Part shown: in pieces, positions 18,698 through 27,993 of the stretch
Numbering within the stretch: position 1 is the first letter of the stretch
Layout: each line of letters opens with the position of its first letter
NCBI RefSeq assembly: GCF_007828215.1
Contig: NZ_VIUE01000024.1
Coordinates: 2,830-66,829, forward strand
Origin: Pseudomonas sp. SJZ074
GTDB taxonomy: Bacteria; Pseudomonadota; Gammaproteobacteria; Pseudomonadales; Pseudomonadaceae
DNA: 64,000 bases
Direction of reading: 5' to 3'
Position numbers and translations under genes: made by a program
The notes under the pieces: generated by a model
The model's input: the letters and a program-made list of their open reading frames with translations, nothing else
What the model was told of the DNA's origin: nothing
Database searches by the model: none

Positions 18698-19782
18698 GCG
18701 TACCTATCTCTCCCTTGCCCGAGCTGATCAGCCAGCTGCTCGAACCGGTCAGCGCCGAATCGCCTTGTGGCCAGGACCTGCGCTATGAGCCGGAATACGA
18801 TCAACTGCGGGAACTACGCCGGGAGGACGACACCAGCCTGCCCACCGGCGTGTGGCAGTCCCAGGTCAAGCGTGCGCAGTGGCCGGAGCTGGAAAAACTC
18901 GCCACCGCGCTGCTGCTCGAACGCAGCAAGGACCTGATGATCAGCGCCTGGCTGGGGGAGGCCTGGCTGCACCTGGCCGGGCTGGAGGGCTTGCCGGGCA
19001 GCCTGGCGCTGGTGGCGGGCTTGTGCGAGCGCTACCCCGATCAGCTGCATCCCCAGGCCCAAGAGGGTGACCAGTCATGGCGGGTGATCCCGCTGGAATG
19101 GCTGGCCCGGCGCTACAGCGAGGTACTGTTGACGCGGGTGCCATTGTTCAATGGCCGCGACTCGGCCTTCGACGGTTTCTGCCTGGACGACTGGCAACGC
19201 TTGCAGCGTCAGCAAGTCCAGGCCAACGACAGCAAGAATGCCAAGGCCTCGGCGGAAGCGGCACGCAGCGATCAGAAGAAGCTCAGTGAGCTGATTCGTG
19301 GCACGCCTTTGTCGTTCTGGCTGCATCGCCAGGGCAGCCTCATGTTGAGCCAGCAGCATCTGCAACGGCTCGAAGCCTGGAGCGACGCCTACCTGGGCAG
19401 CCTGGCCCCGGGTTACAAATCCCTGCAGGACGTGATCCAGGCCTTGCTGGCGCTGGTAGAGGAGTTCATCGCGATGCATCCACAGCAACCCAGCGTCGTG
19501 CCGGTGCCTGCCTCACCCGAGGCCGCACCGTCGTCTGCCCAGCCCCAGGCGGCTGCAGCGCCGGCCCAGGTCTTCCAGGAACCGGCCAGTCGCGAAGAAG
19601 CCTACCGGCAGTTGCTGGTCATCGCCGGCTACCTGTCGCGCACCGAACCCCACAGCCCGGTGCCTTACCTGATCCGACGGGGTGTGGAATGGGGCAATAA
19701 GCCGTTGAGCGAGTTGCTGGGGGAACTGATCAGCGCCGACGCCGAGTCCCGGCGGTTGTGGACGCTGTTGGGGGTTCTGTAG
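18694..19782 (+). CDS. tssA: T6SS assembly protein TssA (ImpA N-terminal domain)
   Basis: 362 aa from the GTG at 18694, which overlaps the tssM stop and has GAGGAGGG just upstream. The N-terminal ImpA_N domain is clear (PVSAESPCGQDLRYEPEYDQ, DLMISAWLGEAWLHLAGLEG). An Ala/Pro/Gln-rich linker (~265-292) leads to a C-terminal helical domain (EAYRQLLVIAGYLSRTEPHS, PYLIRRGVEWGNKPL). TssA primes baseplate and sheath assembly. It is the last gene of the operon; a palindrome lies 28 bp downstream. Confidence 0.95.
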   Translation: MSVPISPLPELISQLLEPVSAESPCGQDLRYEPEYDQLRELRREDDTSLPTGVWQSQVKRAQWPELEKLATALLLERSKDLMISAWLGEAWLHLAGLEGLPGSLALVAGLCERYPDQLHPQAQEGDQSWRVIPLEWLARRYSEVLLTRVPLFNGRDSAFDGFCLDDWQRLQRQQVQANDSKNAKASAEAARSDQKKLSELIRGTPLSFWLHRQGSLMLSQQHLQRLEAWSDAYLGSLAPGYKSLQDVIQALLALVEEFIAMHPQQPSVVPVPASPEAAPSSAQPQAAAAPAQVFQEPASREEAYRQLLVIAGYLSRTEPHSPVPYLIRRGVEWGNKPLSELLGELISADAESRRLWTLLGVL

Positions 19783-19809
19783 GTTTAATCTGTCAGGCGA
19801 ACGGGTTGT

Positions 19810-19839
19810 TGTGGCGAGGGGATAAATCCCCTCGCCACA
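19810..19839. repeat. Minimal GTGGCGAGGGG-family hairpin after tssA
   Basis: A perfect palindrome: TGTGGCGAGGGG, ATAAAT loop, CCCCTCGCCACA. It sits between the convergent tssA and dehydrogenase genes and may act as a bidirectional mRNA-end hairpin. No T-tract follows. Confidence 0.85.
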
Positions 19840-19886
19840 GGTTCAATGATTGCACCGGTCCAATGATCAGTGGACAGGGCCAGTGA

Positions 19887-20837
19887 TCAATCCGGCTCTG
19901 GCATCGGTACCGGTGTCAGCACCGGTTTGCCGGAAAAGAACGCGTTCAGGTTCTGGCCCACCAATTCCACCGTGCCTCGGGTCGCCTCCGGCGACAGGCC
20001 GGCGACGTGGGGCGTCAGGACCACATTGGGCAGGTGCTTGAGCGCTTCGGGCACTTCGGGTTCGTGATCGAATACGTCCAGGGCCGCTCCGGCGATGCGT
20101 CGATGTTCCAGAGCGCTGATCAACTCGTCGGTGGCGACCACGCTGGCCCGGGCGATGTTCACCAGGAAGCCCTTGGGACCCAGGGCATCGAGGGCCTGCT
20201 TGTTAATCAAGCGCCGGGTGTCGAGGCCACCGGGCGTGGCGACGATCAGGAAGTCCGACACCCGGGCCAGCTCGGTGGGCGTGGCGCAGAAAGTGTAGGG
20301 CACATCCTTGCGCACCCGTCGGCTGTGGTAGCTGACGCTCATGTCGAAACCCAAGGCCGCGCGCCTGGCAATCGCCATGCCCACCGCGCCCAGGCCCAGC
20401 ACGCCCAAGCGTTTGCCGGCCAGGGATGGGCGCATGACCTTGGTCCATTCCCCCCGGCGCATGCAGGCATCGGCCCGGGGGATGTCGCGCACCAGCGCCA
20501 GCAGCAGCGCCATGGCATGGTCGGCCACCGACGACGCGTTGACCCCGGCACCGTTGGTGACCACGATACCGCGACTACGGGCAGCCTGAAGGTCCACCTG
20601 TTCATAGCCGGCACCGATCACGCAGATGATCTGCAGGTTGGGCAGGGCGGCCATTTCCTCAGCGGTCAGACCCAAGGGACCGCGTGTCAGCACCGCATTG
20701 AATCGCTCGCCATGCTCGAAAATCGCCGCTTTGCGCTCGGCTGGCGTGGGTGCCAGCTCCAGGTGATAACCCTGGCGTTCGAGGATCGGCAGGTAGTCGT
20801 TGACGGTTTCAACCAGTACCAGGACGGTTGCGGTCAT
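19887..20837 (-). CDS. D-2-hydroxyacid dehydrogenase, NAD(P)-dependent
   Basis: 316 aa from the ATG at 20837 (MTATVLVLVE). The Rossmann motif LGLGAVG lies near residue 145-152. The catalytic triad of the family is visible as NIARASVV (Arg), VFDHEPEVP (Glu) and LTPHVAGLSPEA (His). Such enzymes reduce 2-oxoacids (glyoxylate, hydroxypyruvate and similar) to D-2-hydroxyacids; the substrate cannot be read from the sequence. The gene converges with tssA and diverges from the transporter at 21067. Confidence 0.9.
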   Translation of the reverse strand: MTATVLVLVETVNDYLPILERQGYHLELAPTPAERKAAIFEHGERFNAVLTRGPLGLTAEEMAALPNLQIICVIGAGYEQVDLQAARSRGIVVTNGAGVNASSVADHAMALLLALVRDIPRADACMRRGEWTKVMRPSLAGKRLGVLGLGAVGMAIARRAALGFDMSVSYHSRRVRKDVPYTFCATPTELARVSDFLIVATPGGLDTRRLINKQALDALGPKGFLVNIARASVVATDELISALEHRRIAGAALDVFDHEPEVPEALKHLPNVVLTPHVAGLSPEATRGTVELVGQNLNAFFSGKPVLTPVPMPEPD

Positions 20838-21066
20838 GCTGGGCTCCTGTGTGGATTCTCCTCCTGAGTGTAGGAGCTGGGGCAAAGCGGCGATACCTCA
20901 TGCACTGGCATTTTTTGCCATTCACCACCGCTCCTCAGCTAAGCCTTTGCTTCTGCTCGCTAATCCCGGACAATCGCGCCCCTGTTTCGGCCAGGGCGCT
21001 GCCTGTCGGGGTTTTCCGACTCGTCCCGGCCGGGTGCATGTGACCGGAAAGCGGAGATCCGACCGG

Positions 21067-22347
21067 ATGAATGATCAGGCCAATAGCGTCGAAGAGCGCT
21101 TTGAATCGACAGCCCCAGCCACCCTCAGCCAATGGAGTCGCCAGGACACCACCTGGATGCTGGGTCTGTTTGGCACCGCCATCGGTGCAGGCACTTTGTT
21201 CTTACCCATCAATGCGGGCCTGGGTGGCTTTTGGCCGCTGCTGATCCTGGCGTTGCTGGCGTTCCCCATGACGTTCTATGCCCACCGGGGCCTGACCCGT
21301 TTCGTGCTGTCCGGTCGTGATGGCGCGGACATCACCGAAGTGGTGGAGGAGCATTTCGGCATCAAGGCCGGCGCGCTGATTACCTTGCTGTATTTCTTTG
21401 CGATTTTCCCGATCCTGCTGATCTACAGCGTGGCGCTGACCAACACGGTGGGCAGCTTCCTGGAGCATCAACTGCATATCCAGCCGCCTTCCCGCGCAGT
21501 GTTGTCCCTGGTATTGATCCTGGGCCTGCTGGCGGTGGTGCGGTGTGGCGAGCAGGCCATCGTCAAGGCGATGAGCCTGATGGTCTACCCGTTCATCGTT
21601 GCTTTGCTGTTCCTGGCGGTATTCCTGATCCCGCATTGGAGCGGTGGCATCCTGAGCACCGCGGCCACGCTGCCGGCCCCTTCGGCGCTGCTGCACACTC
21701 TTTGGCTGGCGATTCCGGTGATGGTGTTTTCGTTCAACCACTCGCCGATCATCTCGGCGTTCGCGGTGGACCAGAAACGTCGCTACGGGGACGGCGCCGA
21801 GGCGCGCAGCGCGCAGATCCTGTCCCGCGCCCATATATTGATGGTGGTGATGGTGCTGTTCTTCGTGTTCAGCTGCGTGCTGACCCTGTCGCCGGCGCAA
21901 CTGGCCGAAGCGAAGGCGCAGAACCTGTCGATCCTGTCTTACCTGGCCAACCATTTCAGCAACCCGACCATCGCGTTTGCGGCGCCATTGATTGCCTTCG
22001 TGGCGATTTCCAAGTCGTTCCTGGGCCATTACATCGGCGCCAGTGAAGGCCTCAAGGGGCTGATCGTCAAGAGCGGCCGGCGCCCGGCAACCAAGACCCT
22101 GGACCGCATGACGGGAGTGTTCATGCTGCTGGTGTGCTGGATCGTCGCCACGCTCAACCCGAGCATCCTCGGCATGATCGAAACCCTGGGCGGCCCGGTG
22201 ATCGCGGCCATCCTGTTCCTGATGCCGATGTACGCCATCCGCAAAGTCCCGGCCATGGCCCGCTATCGTGGCCAGGCATCGAATGTGTTCGTGGTGTTGG
22301 TGGGGCTGGTGGCGATTACTGCGCTGGTCTACTCGCTGATGGCTTGA
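21067..22347 (+). CDS. Serine-type amino-acid transporter (HAAAP/SdaC family)
   Basis: 426 aa, about eleven hydrophobic segments. The N-terminal TWMLGLFGTAIGAGTLFLP is the signature of the HAAAP/SdaC branch, and AFVAISKSFLGHYIGASEGL is also typical. It probably imports serine or another hydroxy/aromatic amino acid with protons or sodium. The ATG at 21067 is chosen by homology; the frame is open further upstream. No serine deaminase gene is adjacent. A REP doublet follows. Confidence 0.88.
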   Translation: MNDQANSVEERFESTAPATLSQWSRQDTTWMLGLFGTAIGAGTLFLPINAGLGGFWPLLILALLAFPMTFYAHRGLTRFVLSGRDGADITEVVEEHFGIKAGALITLLYFFAIFPILLIYSVALTNTVGSFLEHQLHIQPPSRAVLSLVLILGLLAVVRCGEQAIVKAMSLMVYPFIVALLFLAVFLIPHWSGGILSTAATLPAPSALLHTLWLAIPVMVFSFNHSPIISAFAVDQKRRYGDGAEARSAQILSRAHILMVVMVLFFVFSCVLTLSPAQLAEAKAQNLSILSYLANHFSNPTIAFAAPLIAFVAISKSFLGHYIGASEGLKGLIVKSGRRPATKTLDRMTGVFMLLVCWIVATLNPSILGMIETLGGPVIAAILFLMPMYAIRKVPAMARYRGQASNVFVVLVGLVAITALVYSLMA

Positions 22348-22356
22348 CCATCACCT

Positions 22357-22520
22357 TGTGGGAGCGGGCTTGCTCGCGAAAGCGGTGGTTCAGCTGGCAG
22401 CGATGTTGGATATGCCGCCGTCTTCGCGGGCAAGCCCGCTCCCACACTGAGTTTTGGGGTGTTCATGGAAATTGCAGCCACTCCAAATCCCCCGTGGGAG
22501 CGAGCCTGCTCGCGATAGCG
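22357..22520. repeat. REP doublet plus a single REP
   Basis: TGTGGGAGCGGGCTTGCTCG at 22357 is paired with an inverted copy ending at 22446. A third, slightly divergent copy (GTGGGAGCGAGCCTGCTCGC) starts at 22494. The group lies between the convergent transporter gene and acnB. Confidence 0.9.
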
Positions 22521-22551
22521 GCGGCCCGGCTTGCATCAAAAGCCCAGGCAT

Positions 22552-22588
22552 AAAAAAACGCCGCCCTTCGCGAGAAGGGCGGCGTTTT
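22552..22588 (-). terminator. Rho-independent terminator of acnB
   Basis: A GC-rich stem (ACGCCGCCCTTC with GAAGGGCGGCGT, four-base loop) is flanked by A-runs on the plus strand, giving a U-tract for leftward transcription. It lies 19 bp after the acnB stop. Confidence 0.92.
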
Positions 22589-22606
22589 CAGTCGAGCGTC
22601 GAAGCC

Positions 22607-25207
22607 TTAGGCTTGAACGACCGGGATGTTGGCGTTTGCAGCCGCTTCACGGAACTCGGCGATCTGGTCGAAGCTCAGGTAGCGGTACACGTCCGCTGCC
22701 ATGCTGTCGATCTTGCCGGCGTATTCCATGTACTCCTCGACGGTCGGCAGGCGACCCAGGATCGACGCAACGGATGCCAATTCGGCCGAGGCCAGGTAGA
22801 CATTCGCGCCGTCGCCCAGACGGTTCGGGAAGTTACGGGTCGACGTCGACACCACGGTGCTGTTCGGCTCGACGCGTGCCTGGTTACCCATGCACAGCGA
22901 GCAGCCTGGCATTTCCATGCGTGCGCCGGCCTTGCCGTAGATGCCGTAGTAGCCTTCTTCGGTCAGTTGGTGAGCGTCCATCTTGGTCGGCGGCGACAGC
23001 CACAGACGGGTTGGCAGCTGACCCTTGACCTGATCCAGCAGCTTGCCGGCAGCGCGGAAGTGACCGATGTTGGTCATGCACGAACCGATGAACACTTCGT
23101 CGATCTTCTCGCCAGCCACGCTGGACAGCAGACGGGCGTCGTCCGGGTCGTTCGGCGCGCAGAGCACTGGCTCGTTGATGTTGTCCAGATCGATTTCGAT
23201 GACTTCGGCGTATTCGGCGTCGGCATCGGCTTCCATCAGCTCAGGGTTGGCGATCCAGGCTTCCATCGCTTGGGCACGACGCTCCAGGGTACGGGCATCG
23301 CCGTAGCCTTCGCCGATCATCCAGCGCAGCAGGGTGATGTTGGACTGCAGGTACTCGGTGATCGACTCTTTCGACAGCTTGATGGTGCAACCGGCAGCCG
23401 AACGTTCGGCCGACGCGTCGGACAGCTCGAAAGCCTGTTCCAGCGTCAGGCCTTCCAGGCCTTCGATTTCCAGGATGCGGCCGGAGAAGGCATTTTTCTT
23501 GCCTTTCTTCTCGACAGTCAGCAGGCCGTTCTGGATGGCGAAGTAAGGAATGGCATGAACCAGGTCACGCAGGGTGATGCCAGGCTTCATCTTGCCTTTG
23601 AAACGCACCAGGATCGATTCCGGCATGTCCAGCGGCATGACGCCGGTGGCAGCGGCGAACGCTACCAGGCCGGAACCGGCCGGGAACGAGATGCCCATCG
23701 GGAAACGGGTGTGGGAGTCGCCACCGGTACCGACGGTGTCTGGCAGCAGCATGCGGTTCAGCCACGAGTGGATGATGCCGTCGCCCGGACGCAGGGAAAC
23801 GCCGCCACGGGTCATGATGAAGTCAGGCAGGGTGTGGTGGGTGGTCACGTCGATCGGCTTTGGATATGCCGCGGTGTGGCAGAACGACTGCATCACCAGG
23901 TCAGCGGAGAAGCCCAGGCAGGCCAGGTCTTTCAGCTCGTCACGGGTCATCGGACCGGTGGTGTCCTGGGAACCCACGGTGGTCATCTTCGGTTCGCAGT
24001 AGGTGCCAGGACGCACACCGGCTACGCCGCACGCCTTGCCGACCATTTTCTGCGCCAGGGTGAAACCCTTGGTGCTGGCGGCAGGGGCTTCAGGCTTCTT
24101 GAACAGGTCGAACGGCGGCAGGCCCAGCTCGGCACGGGCCTTCTCGGTCAGGCCGCGGCCGATGATCAGCGGAATACGGCCGCCGGCGCGGACTTCGTCC
24201 AACAGGACTGGGGTCTTCATTTCGAAGGTGGTGATGACTTCGTCGGTACCGTGCTTGCAGACCTTGCCGGCATGCGGGTACAGGTCGATCACGTCGCCCA
24301 TGTTCATGTTCGAAACGTCGAATTCGATCGGCAGGGCGCCGGCGTCTTCCATGGTGTTGTAGAAGATCGGGGCGATCTTGCTGCCGAAGCAGAAACCACC
24401 GGCACGCTTGTTCGGCACGTACGGAATGTCGTCACCGAAGAACCACAGCACCGAGTTGGTGGCGGATTTACGCGAGGAGCCGGTACCGACCACGTCACCG
24501 ACGTAGGCGATCGGGAAACCCTGGCCGCGCATCTCTTCGATCTGCTTCATCGGGCCGGTCTTGCCTTGCTCATCCGGAACGATACCGTCACGGGCCATTT
24601 TCAGCATGGCCAGGGCGTGCAGCGGGATATCGGGGCGCGACCAGGCGTCCGGGGCAGGGGACAGGTCGTCGGTGTTGGTTTCGCCAGGAACCTTGAAAAC
24701 CCGCAGGCTGATCTTGTCGGCCAGTACCGGACGCTTCTTGAACCACTCGCCATCGGCCCAGGATTGCAGCACGGCCTTGGCGTGGACGTTGCCGTTCCTG
24801 GCTTTTTCAGCCACGTCGTGGAACGCATCGAACATCAACAGGGTGTGCTTGAGTTCTTCGGCGGCCACTGGCGCCAGCTCGGCGTTGTCCAGCAGTTCCA
24901 CCAGGGTCACGATGTTGTAGCCGCCCTGCATGGTGCCGAGCAGTTCAACGGCACGCTTCTTGTCCAGCAGAGGGGATTGGACTTCGCCCTTGGCCAGGGC
25001 GGAGAGGAAACCAGCCTTGACGTAGGCGGCTTCGTCGACTCCCGGTGGAACGCGATTGGTGATCAGGTCAACGAGGAAAGCTTCTTCGCCAGCCGGGGGA
25101 TTCTTCAGCAGCTCGACCAGGCCTGCGGTTTGTTCGGCGTTGAGCGGCTGGGGAACGATACCCAGTGCTGCACGCTCTTCGATATGTTTGCGGTAGGCTT
25201 CAAGCAC
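22607..25207 (-). CDS. acnB: Aconitate hydratase B (bifunctional aconitase / 2-methylisocitrate dehydratase)
   Basis: 866 aa, normal AcnB length; it begins MLEAYRKHIEERAALGI. The order is a HEAT-like helical domain (1-160), a swivel domain, then the catalytic domains. The [4Fe-4S] ligands appear as FIGSCMTNIGHF and PGCSLCMGNQARV. AcnB interconverts citrate and isocitrate in the TCA cycle and can also serve the methylcitrate cycle. It is monocistronic by context. A large imperfect inverted repeat (25327-25466) lies about 120 bp upstream. Confidence 0.98.
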   Translation of the reverse strand: MLEAYRKHIEERAALGIVPQPLNAEQTAGLVELLKNPPAGEEAFLVDLITNRVPPGVDEAAYVKAGFLSALAKGEVQSPLLDKKRAVELLGTMQGGYNIVTLVELLDNAELAPVAAEELKHTLLMFDAFHDVAEKARNGNVHAKAVLQSWADGEWFKKRPVLADKISLRVFKVPGETNTDDLSPAPDAWSRPDIPLHALAMLKMARDGIVPDEQGKTGPMKQIEEMRGQGFPIAYVGDVVGTGSSRKSATNSVLWFFGDDIPYVPNKRAGGFCFGSKIAPIFYNTMEDAGALPIEFDVSNMNMGDVIDLYPHAGKVCKHGTDEVITTFEMKTPVLLDEVRAGGRIPLIIGRGLTEKARAELGLPPFDLFKKPEAPAASTKGFTLAQKMVGKACGVAGVRPGTYCEPKMTTVGSQDTTGPMTRDELKDLACLGFSADLVMQSFCHTAAYPKPIDVTTHHTLPDFIMTRGGVSLRPGDGIIHSWLNRMLLPDTVGTGGDSHTRFPMGISFPAGSGLVAFAAATGVMPLDMPESILVRFKGKMKPGITLRDLVHAIPYFAIQNGLLTVEKKGKKNAFSGRILEIEGLEGLTLEQAFELSDASAERSAAGCTIKLSKESITEYLQSNITLLRWMIGEGYGDARTLERRAQAMEAWIANPELMEADADAEYAEVIEIDLDNINEPVLCAPNDPDDARLLSSVAGEKIDEVFIGSCMTNIGHFRAAGKLLDQVKGQLPTRLWLSPPTKMDAHQLTEEGYYGIYGKAGARMEMPGCSLCMGNQARVEPNSTVVSTSTRNFPNRLGDGANVYLASAELASVASILGRLPTVEEYMEYAGKIDSMAADVYRYLSFDQIAEFREAAANANIPVVQA

Positions 25208-25326
25208 AGTATTACCCTCATCAGTGGTCCCAAATGGGTGTCCGGGACGCTCATCCAGAAACCGCGGTACCCATGCACGTCGGGGGCTTTTTGGGCCACC
25301 ACGCCAGGGTTTCCGGGGTTCCTCAC

Positions 25327-25466
25327 AGAAGCTGCTTTCAAAGTTTTACGCCTGCAGAACGGGGAGCTGATGAGGGTTGGCGTCGGGCTTTCCCCGCTGG
25401 AAAGACCCTTCGCCAACACCGTTCTGAAGGAACGACTGTGCTCGTGACGCTTTGAAAACAGCTTCT
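25327..25466. repeat. Large imperfect inverted repeat upstream of acnB
   Basis: AGAAGCTGCTTTCAAAG (25327-25343) pairs 16/17 with the complement at 25450-25466. Nested inside are AGAACGG (25356-25362) with CCGTTCT (25419-25425), GTTGGCG (25376-25382) with CGCCAAC (25411-25417), and the apical hairpin CTTTCC-CCGCT-GGAAAG (25388-25404). All pairs are collinear, giving one extended hairpin of about 140 nt. It is not one of the two REP-type families here. The short open frames crossing it have no family look. Confidence 0.7.
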
Positions 25467-25612
25467 AACGGACATTGGCGCCTTAAAAGGCTGGCTGATT
25501 CTACGGGAAAAAAAAATTAAAGGTAAGTTGGGCCGGGAAGTTTGAGGGGTGATCAATCTTAGACAAAGGGCTAACATGCCGGCCTGTCCTGCTTTTGCGT
25601 GTGCGTTCCGTT

Positions 25613-26083
25613 ATGCCCAACCAGCTCATCAAGACCCCCTGCGTCGGCCTTTGCTCCACTGTCTACGGTGATCTGGTATGCCGTGGCTGCAAGCGCTTCC
25701 ACCACGAGGTGATTCACTGGAACGGCTACAACGAGGACGAGAAACGCGCGGTGTGGATGCGCCTGGAGCAACTGCTGGTGCAAGTCATGGTGGCCAAGCT
25801 CGAGGTGTTCGACCCGGTGCTGCTGCGCGAGCAACTGGTCGCGCGCCAGATCCGCTTCGTGGCGCATCAGTCGGAATACTGCTGGGCCTATCAGTTGATC
25901 GCCCGGGGCGCCCGGGTGATCAATAACCTCGAAGCCTACGGCATGGTGCTGCTACCTGAATTCCGCGACTGGGAACTGCCGGACCTGCGCGATGCCATCG
26001 ATCGGGAATTCTTCCTGCTATCCGAAGCCCATTACCAGCGCTACATCGCGCCGGGGTTCCTGAAGGATGCGATGGGCGGCTGA
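25613..26083 (+). CDS. DUF1289 domain protein
   Basis: 156 aa from the ATG at 25613 (MPNQLIKTPCVGLCSTVYGD). The N-terminal DUF1289 motif has cysteines in the pattern TPCVGLCSTVYGDLVCRGCKR, followed by FHHEVIHWNGYNEDEKRAVW; four cysteines could bind a metal. The remaining ~100 residues are helical and conserved in pseudomonads as far as I recognise. The function is unknown. It diverges from acnB. Confidence 0.85.
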   Translation: MPNQLIKTPCVGLCSTVYGDLVCRGCKRFHHEVIHWNGYNEDEKRAVWMRLEQLLVQVMVAKLEVFDPVLLREQLVARQIRFVAHQSEYCWAYQLIARGARVINNLEAYGMVLLPEFRDWELPDLRDAIDREFFLLSEAHYQRYIAPGFLKDAMGG

Positions 26084-26130
26084 TGCTCCACAGAGAAACT
26101 GTAGAAACACTTCTGTGGCGATAGGATTTA

Positions 26131-26250
26131 TTGTGGCGAGGGGATTTATCCCCGTTGGGCTGCGAAGCAGCCCCCGGATCTAATCGACCCACGAGTCGCC
26201 TGGTTTAGGGCCGCTCCGCGCCCCAACGGGGATAAATCCCCTCGCCACAA
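26131..26250. repeat. Composite palindromic repeat (GTGGCGAGGGG family)
   Basis: The left arm TTGTGGCGAGGGGATTTATC starts at 26131 and its complement ends at 26250. Between them is GGGCTGCGAAGCAGCCC, a second hairpin. The architecture matches the element at 9748-9880. It lies between the convergent DUF1289 and usp genes. Confidence 0.85.
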
Positions 26251-26269
26251 TGGCCAATGGCGACCCGCT

Positions 26270-27133
26270 TCAACTCTTGACTGCCAACTCCACCAGGTGA
26301 TCCTCCACCTCCTGCGGCTTGAGCACCAGCACATCGCTTTCCAGGGCATCGAGCACCGCTTCGGCGGTATTGCCGATCAGTACCCCTGACAACCCCGTGC
26401 GGGCCACGGTGCCGATCACGGTCACCGCCGCCTGCAGTTTATGCGCCATGAACGGGATCAATACATCCGCCGGGCCTTCCTCGATGTGCAGGTGCTGGTC
26501 ATCGATGTCGAACTCTGCCTGGAACGAGCGGCACTGCTCGCGATAGCGGGCCTCGATGGTTTCCTTGAGCTGGAACGTCGGGTCGGCCGCCGAGAGCATG
26601 GGCGAAGGGTGGGCACTGATGACGTGCAGGTGGGCCTTGGCAAGGCGGGCGATGTCATAGCCGTGGTCGATGATGGTGGTATGCAGGTGCCGGTGCTCAC
26701 CGTCGGCATTGCCCACGTCAACGGCGGCCAGGATCACTTTGTCCCGCCAGGAACCTGCGGTTTTCACCAGCAATACCGGGGTCGGGCAATGGCGCAGCAG
26801 TTTCCAGTCCGATGGCGTCAGCAGGGCTTTCTTCAGCGGGCTGTCCGGGAAATGCTGCTTGATCACCAGTCCGCAGCCTTCGGCCTGCTGCACGTCGATG
26901 ATGGTTTCGTGAAGGCTCTCGTTCCAGGCCTGTTCCGTGGTGACGCTGTAGCCATCTGCCAGCAGCGCGGCTTTCAGTACGCTGAGCATGCCAGCATGGT
27001 CGTGCTGTCTATCGCATACCAGCAGGTGCAGGTGGGCCTGGGTCACGCCAGCGATCAACTTGGCGCGCTTGAGCGCCAGGCTTTCCGAGTGTTCGGGTTC
27101 GATGACCACCAGGATGCTGCGAATGGCTTGCAT
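26270..27133 (-). CDS. Universal stress protein with two Usp domains (UspE-like)
   Basis: 287 aa from the ATG at 27133 (MQAIRSILVVIEPEHSES). Two Usp domains lie in tandem (about 1-145 and 150-285). The second ends with the nucleotide-binding-type loop GTVARTGLSGVLIGNTAE and DVLVLKP. Family members help survival under starvation, anaerobic or oxidative stress. It diverges from miaE at 27292, sharing a ~158-bp promoter region. Confidence 0.88.
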   Translation of the reverse strand: MQAIRSILVVIEPEHSESLALKRAKLIAGVTQAHLHLLVCDRQHDHAGMLSVLKAALLADGYSVTTEQAWNESLHETIIDVQQAEGCGLVIKQHFPDSPLKKALLTPSDWKLLRHCPTPVLLVKTAGSWRDKVILAAVDVGNADGEHRHLHTTIIDHGYDIARLAKAHLHVISAHPSPMLSAADPTFQLKETIEARYREQCRSFQAEFDIDDQHLHIEEGPADVLIPFMAHKLQAAVTVIGTVARTGLSGVLIGNTAEAVLDALESDVLVLKPQEVEDHLVELAVKS

Positions 27134-27291
27134 GATCGGCGTCTCCAGCGATGAAAAGGCATGGTGTTGCTCAACTATAGTTCTTGCCGGTGAGTCGTCG
27201 ACTTGATGCATATCAACGGCCGTGACTGGTGGTCTGGAGGCAGCCCGGTATAATCGGCGCCCTTCGCTCGACTACCTTTCCCGTGAGCCCC

Positions 27292-27897
27292 ATGATCCTT
27301 CCCGAAATCCACGAGTTCCTTGGCTGCCGCACCCCCGATGCCTGGGTCCAGGCCGCCTTGGCCGACCAGGAAACGTTGCTGATCGACCACAAGAACTGCG
27401 AATTCAAGGCCGCCAGCACCGCCCTGAGCCTGATCGCCAAGTACCATTCCCATGTCGATCTGATCAACATGATGTCACGCCTGGCCCGGGAAGAACTGGT
27501 GCACCACGAGCAAGTCATGCGCCTGATGAAAAAGCGCAAGGTCGGCTTGCGCCAGCTCTCCGCCGGGCGCTACGCCTCGGGTTTGCGCAAGGTGGTGCGC
27601 AGCCACGAGCCAGTCAAGCTGGTGGATACCCTGGTGGTCGGTGCGTTCATCGAGGCCCGTAGTTGCGAGCGTTTCGAAGCACTGGTCCCGCATCTGGACG
27701 AAGAACTGGGCAAATTCTATTTCGGCCTGCTGAAAAGCGAGGCCCGGCATTTCCAGGGTTACCTGAAACTGGCCTACCAGTATGGCGATGCCAAGGACAT
27801 CGTCCAGGTGATCGACAAGGTGCGTGAGGCCGAGCGGGACTTGATCGAGTCGCCGGATGTGGAGTTTCGGTTTCACAGTGGGGTGCCGGCGCTTTAG
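27292..27897 (+). CDS. miaE: tRNA-(ms[2]io[6]A)-hydroxylase MiaE
   Basis: 201 aa from the ATG at 27292. It is a ferritin-like four-helix diiron enzyme; metal-ligand motifs are visible as LAREELVHHEQV, EARSCERFEAL and LKSEARHFQGY. MiaE hydroxylates the isopentenyl side chain of ms2i6A37 in tRNAs that read UNN codons. The conserved KNCEFKAASTALSLI helix supports the assignment. Confidence 0.95.
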   Translation: MILPEIHEFLGCRTPDAWVQAALADQETLLIDHKNCEFKAASTALSLIAKYHSHVDLINMMSRLAREELVHHEQVMRLMKKRKVGLRQLSAGRYASGLRKVVRSHEPVKLVDTLVVGAFIEARSCERFEALVPHLDEELGKFYFGLLKSEARHFQGYLKLAYQYGDAKDIVQVIDKVREAERDLIESPDVEFRFHSGVPAL

Positions 27898-27920
27898 TAC
27901 TGCGTCGTTTGTACTGACGC

Positions 27921-27987
27921 CATCGCGAGCAGGCTCGCTCCCACATGGAAACGCATTCCTCCTGTGGGAGCGAGCCTGCTCGCGATG
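27921..27987. repeat. REP doublet
   Basis: CATCGCGAGCAGGCTCGCTC (27921) faces an inverted copy at 27963-27987, an 8-shaped pair of palindromes between the convergent miaE and GFA genes. Confidence 0.9.
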
Positions 27988-27993
27988 GGGGCG

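Noticed and set aside
22454..25447. 997-codon open frame opposite acnB
   Set aside because: It is the antisense shadow of a highly conserved gene in high-GC DNA; its product has no family features, and the acnB reading has full motif support.
25338..25577. Small open frames in the acnB upstream region
   Set aside because: They translate the arms of the large inverted repeat; no family resemblance or convincing start.
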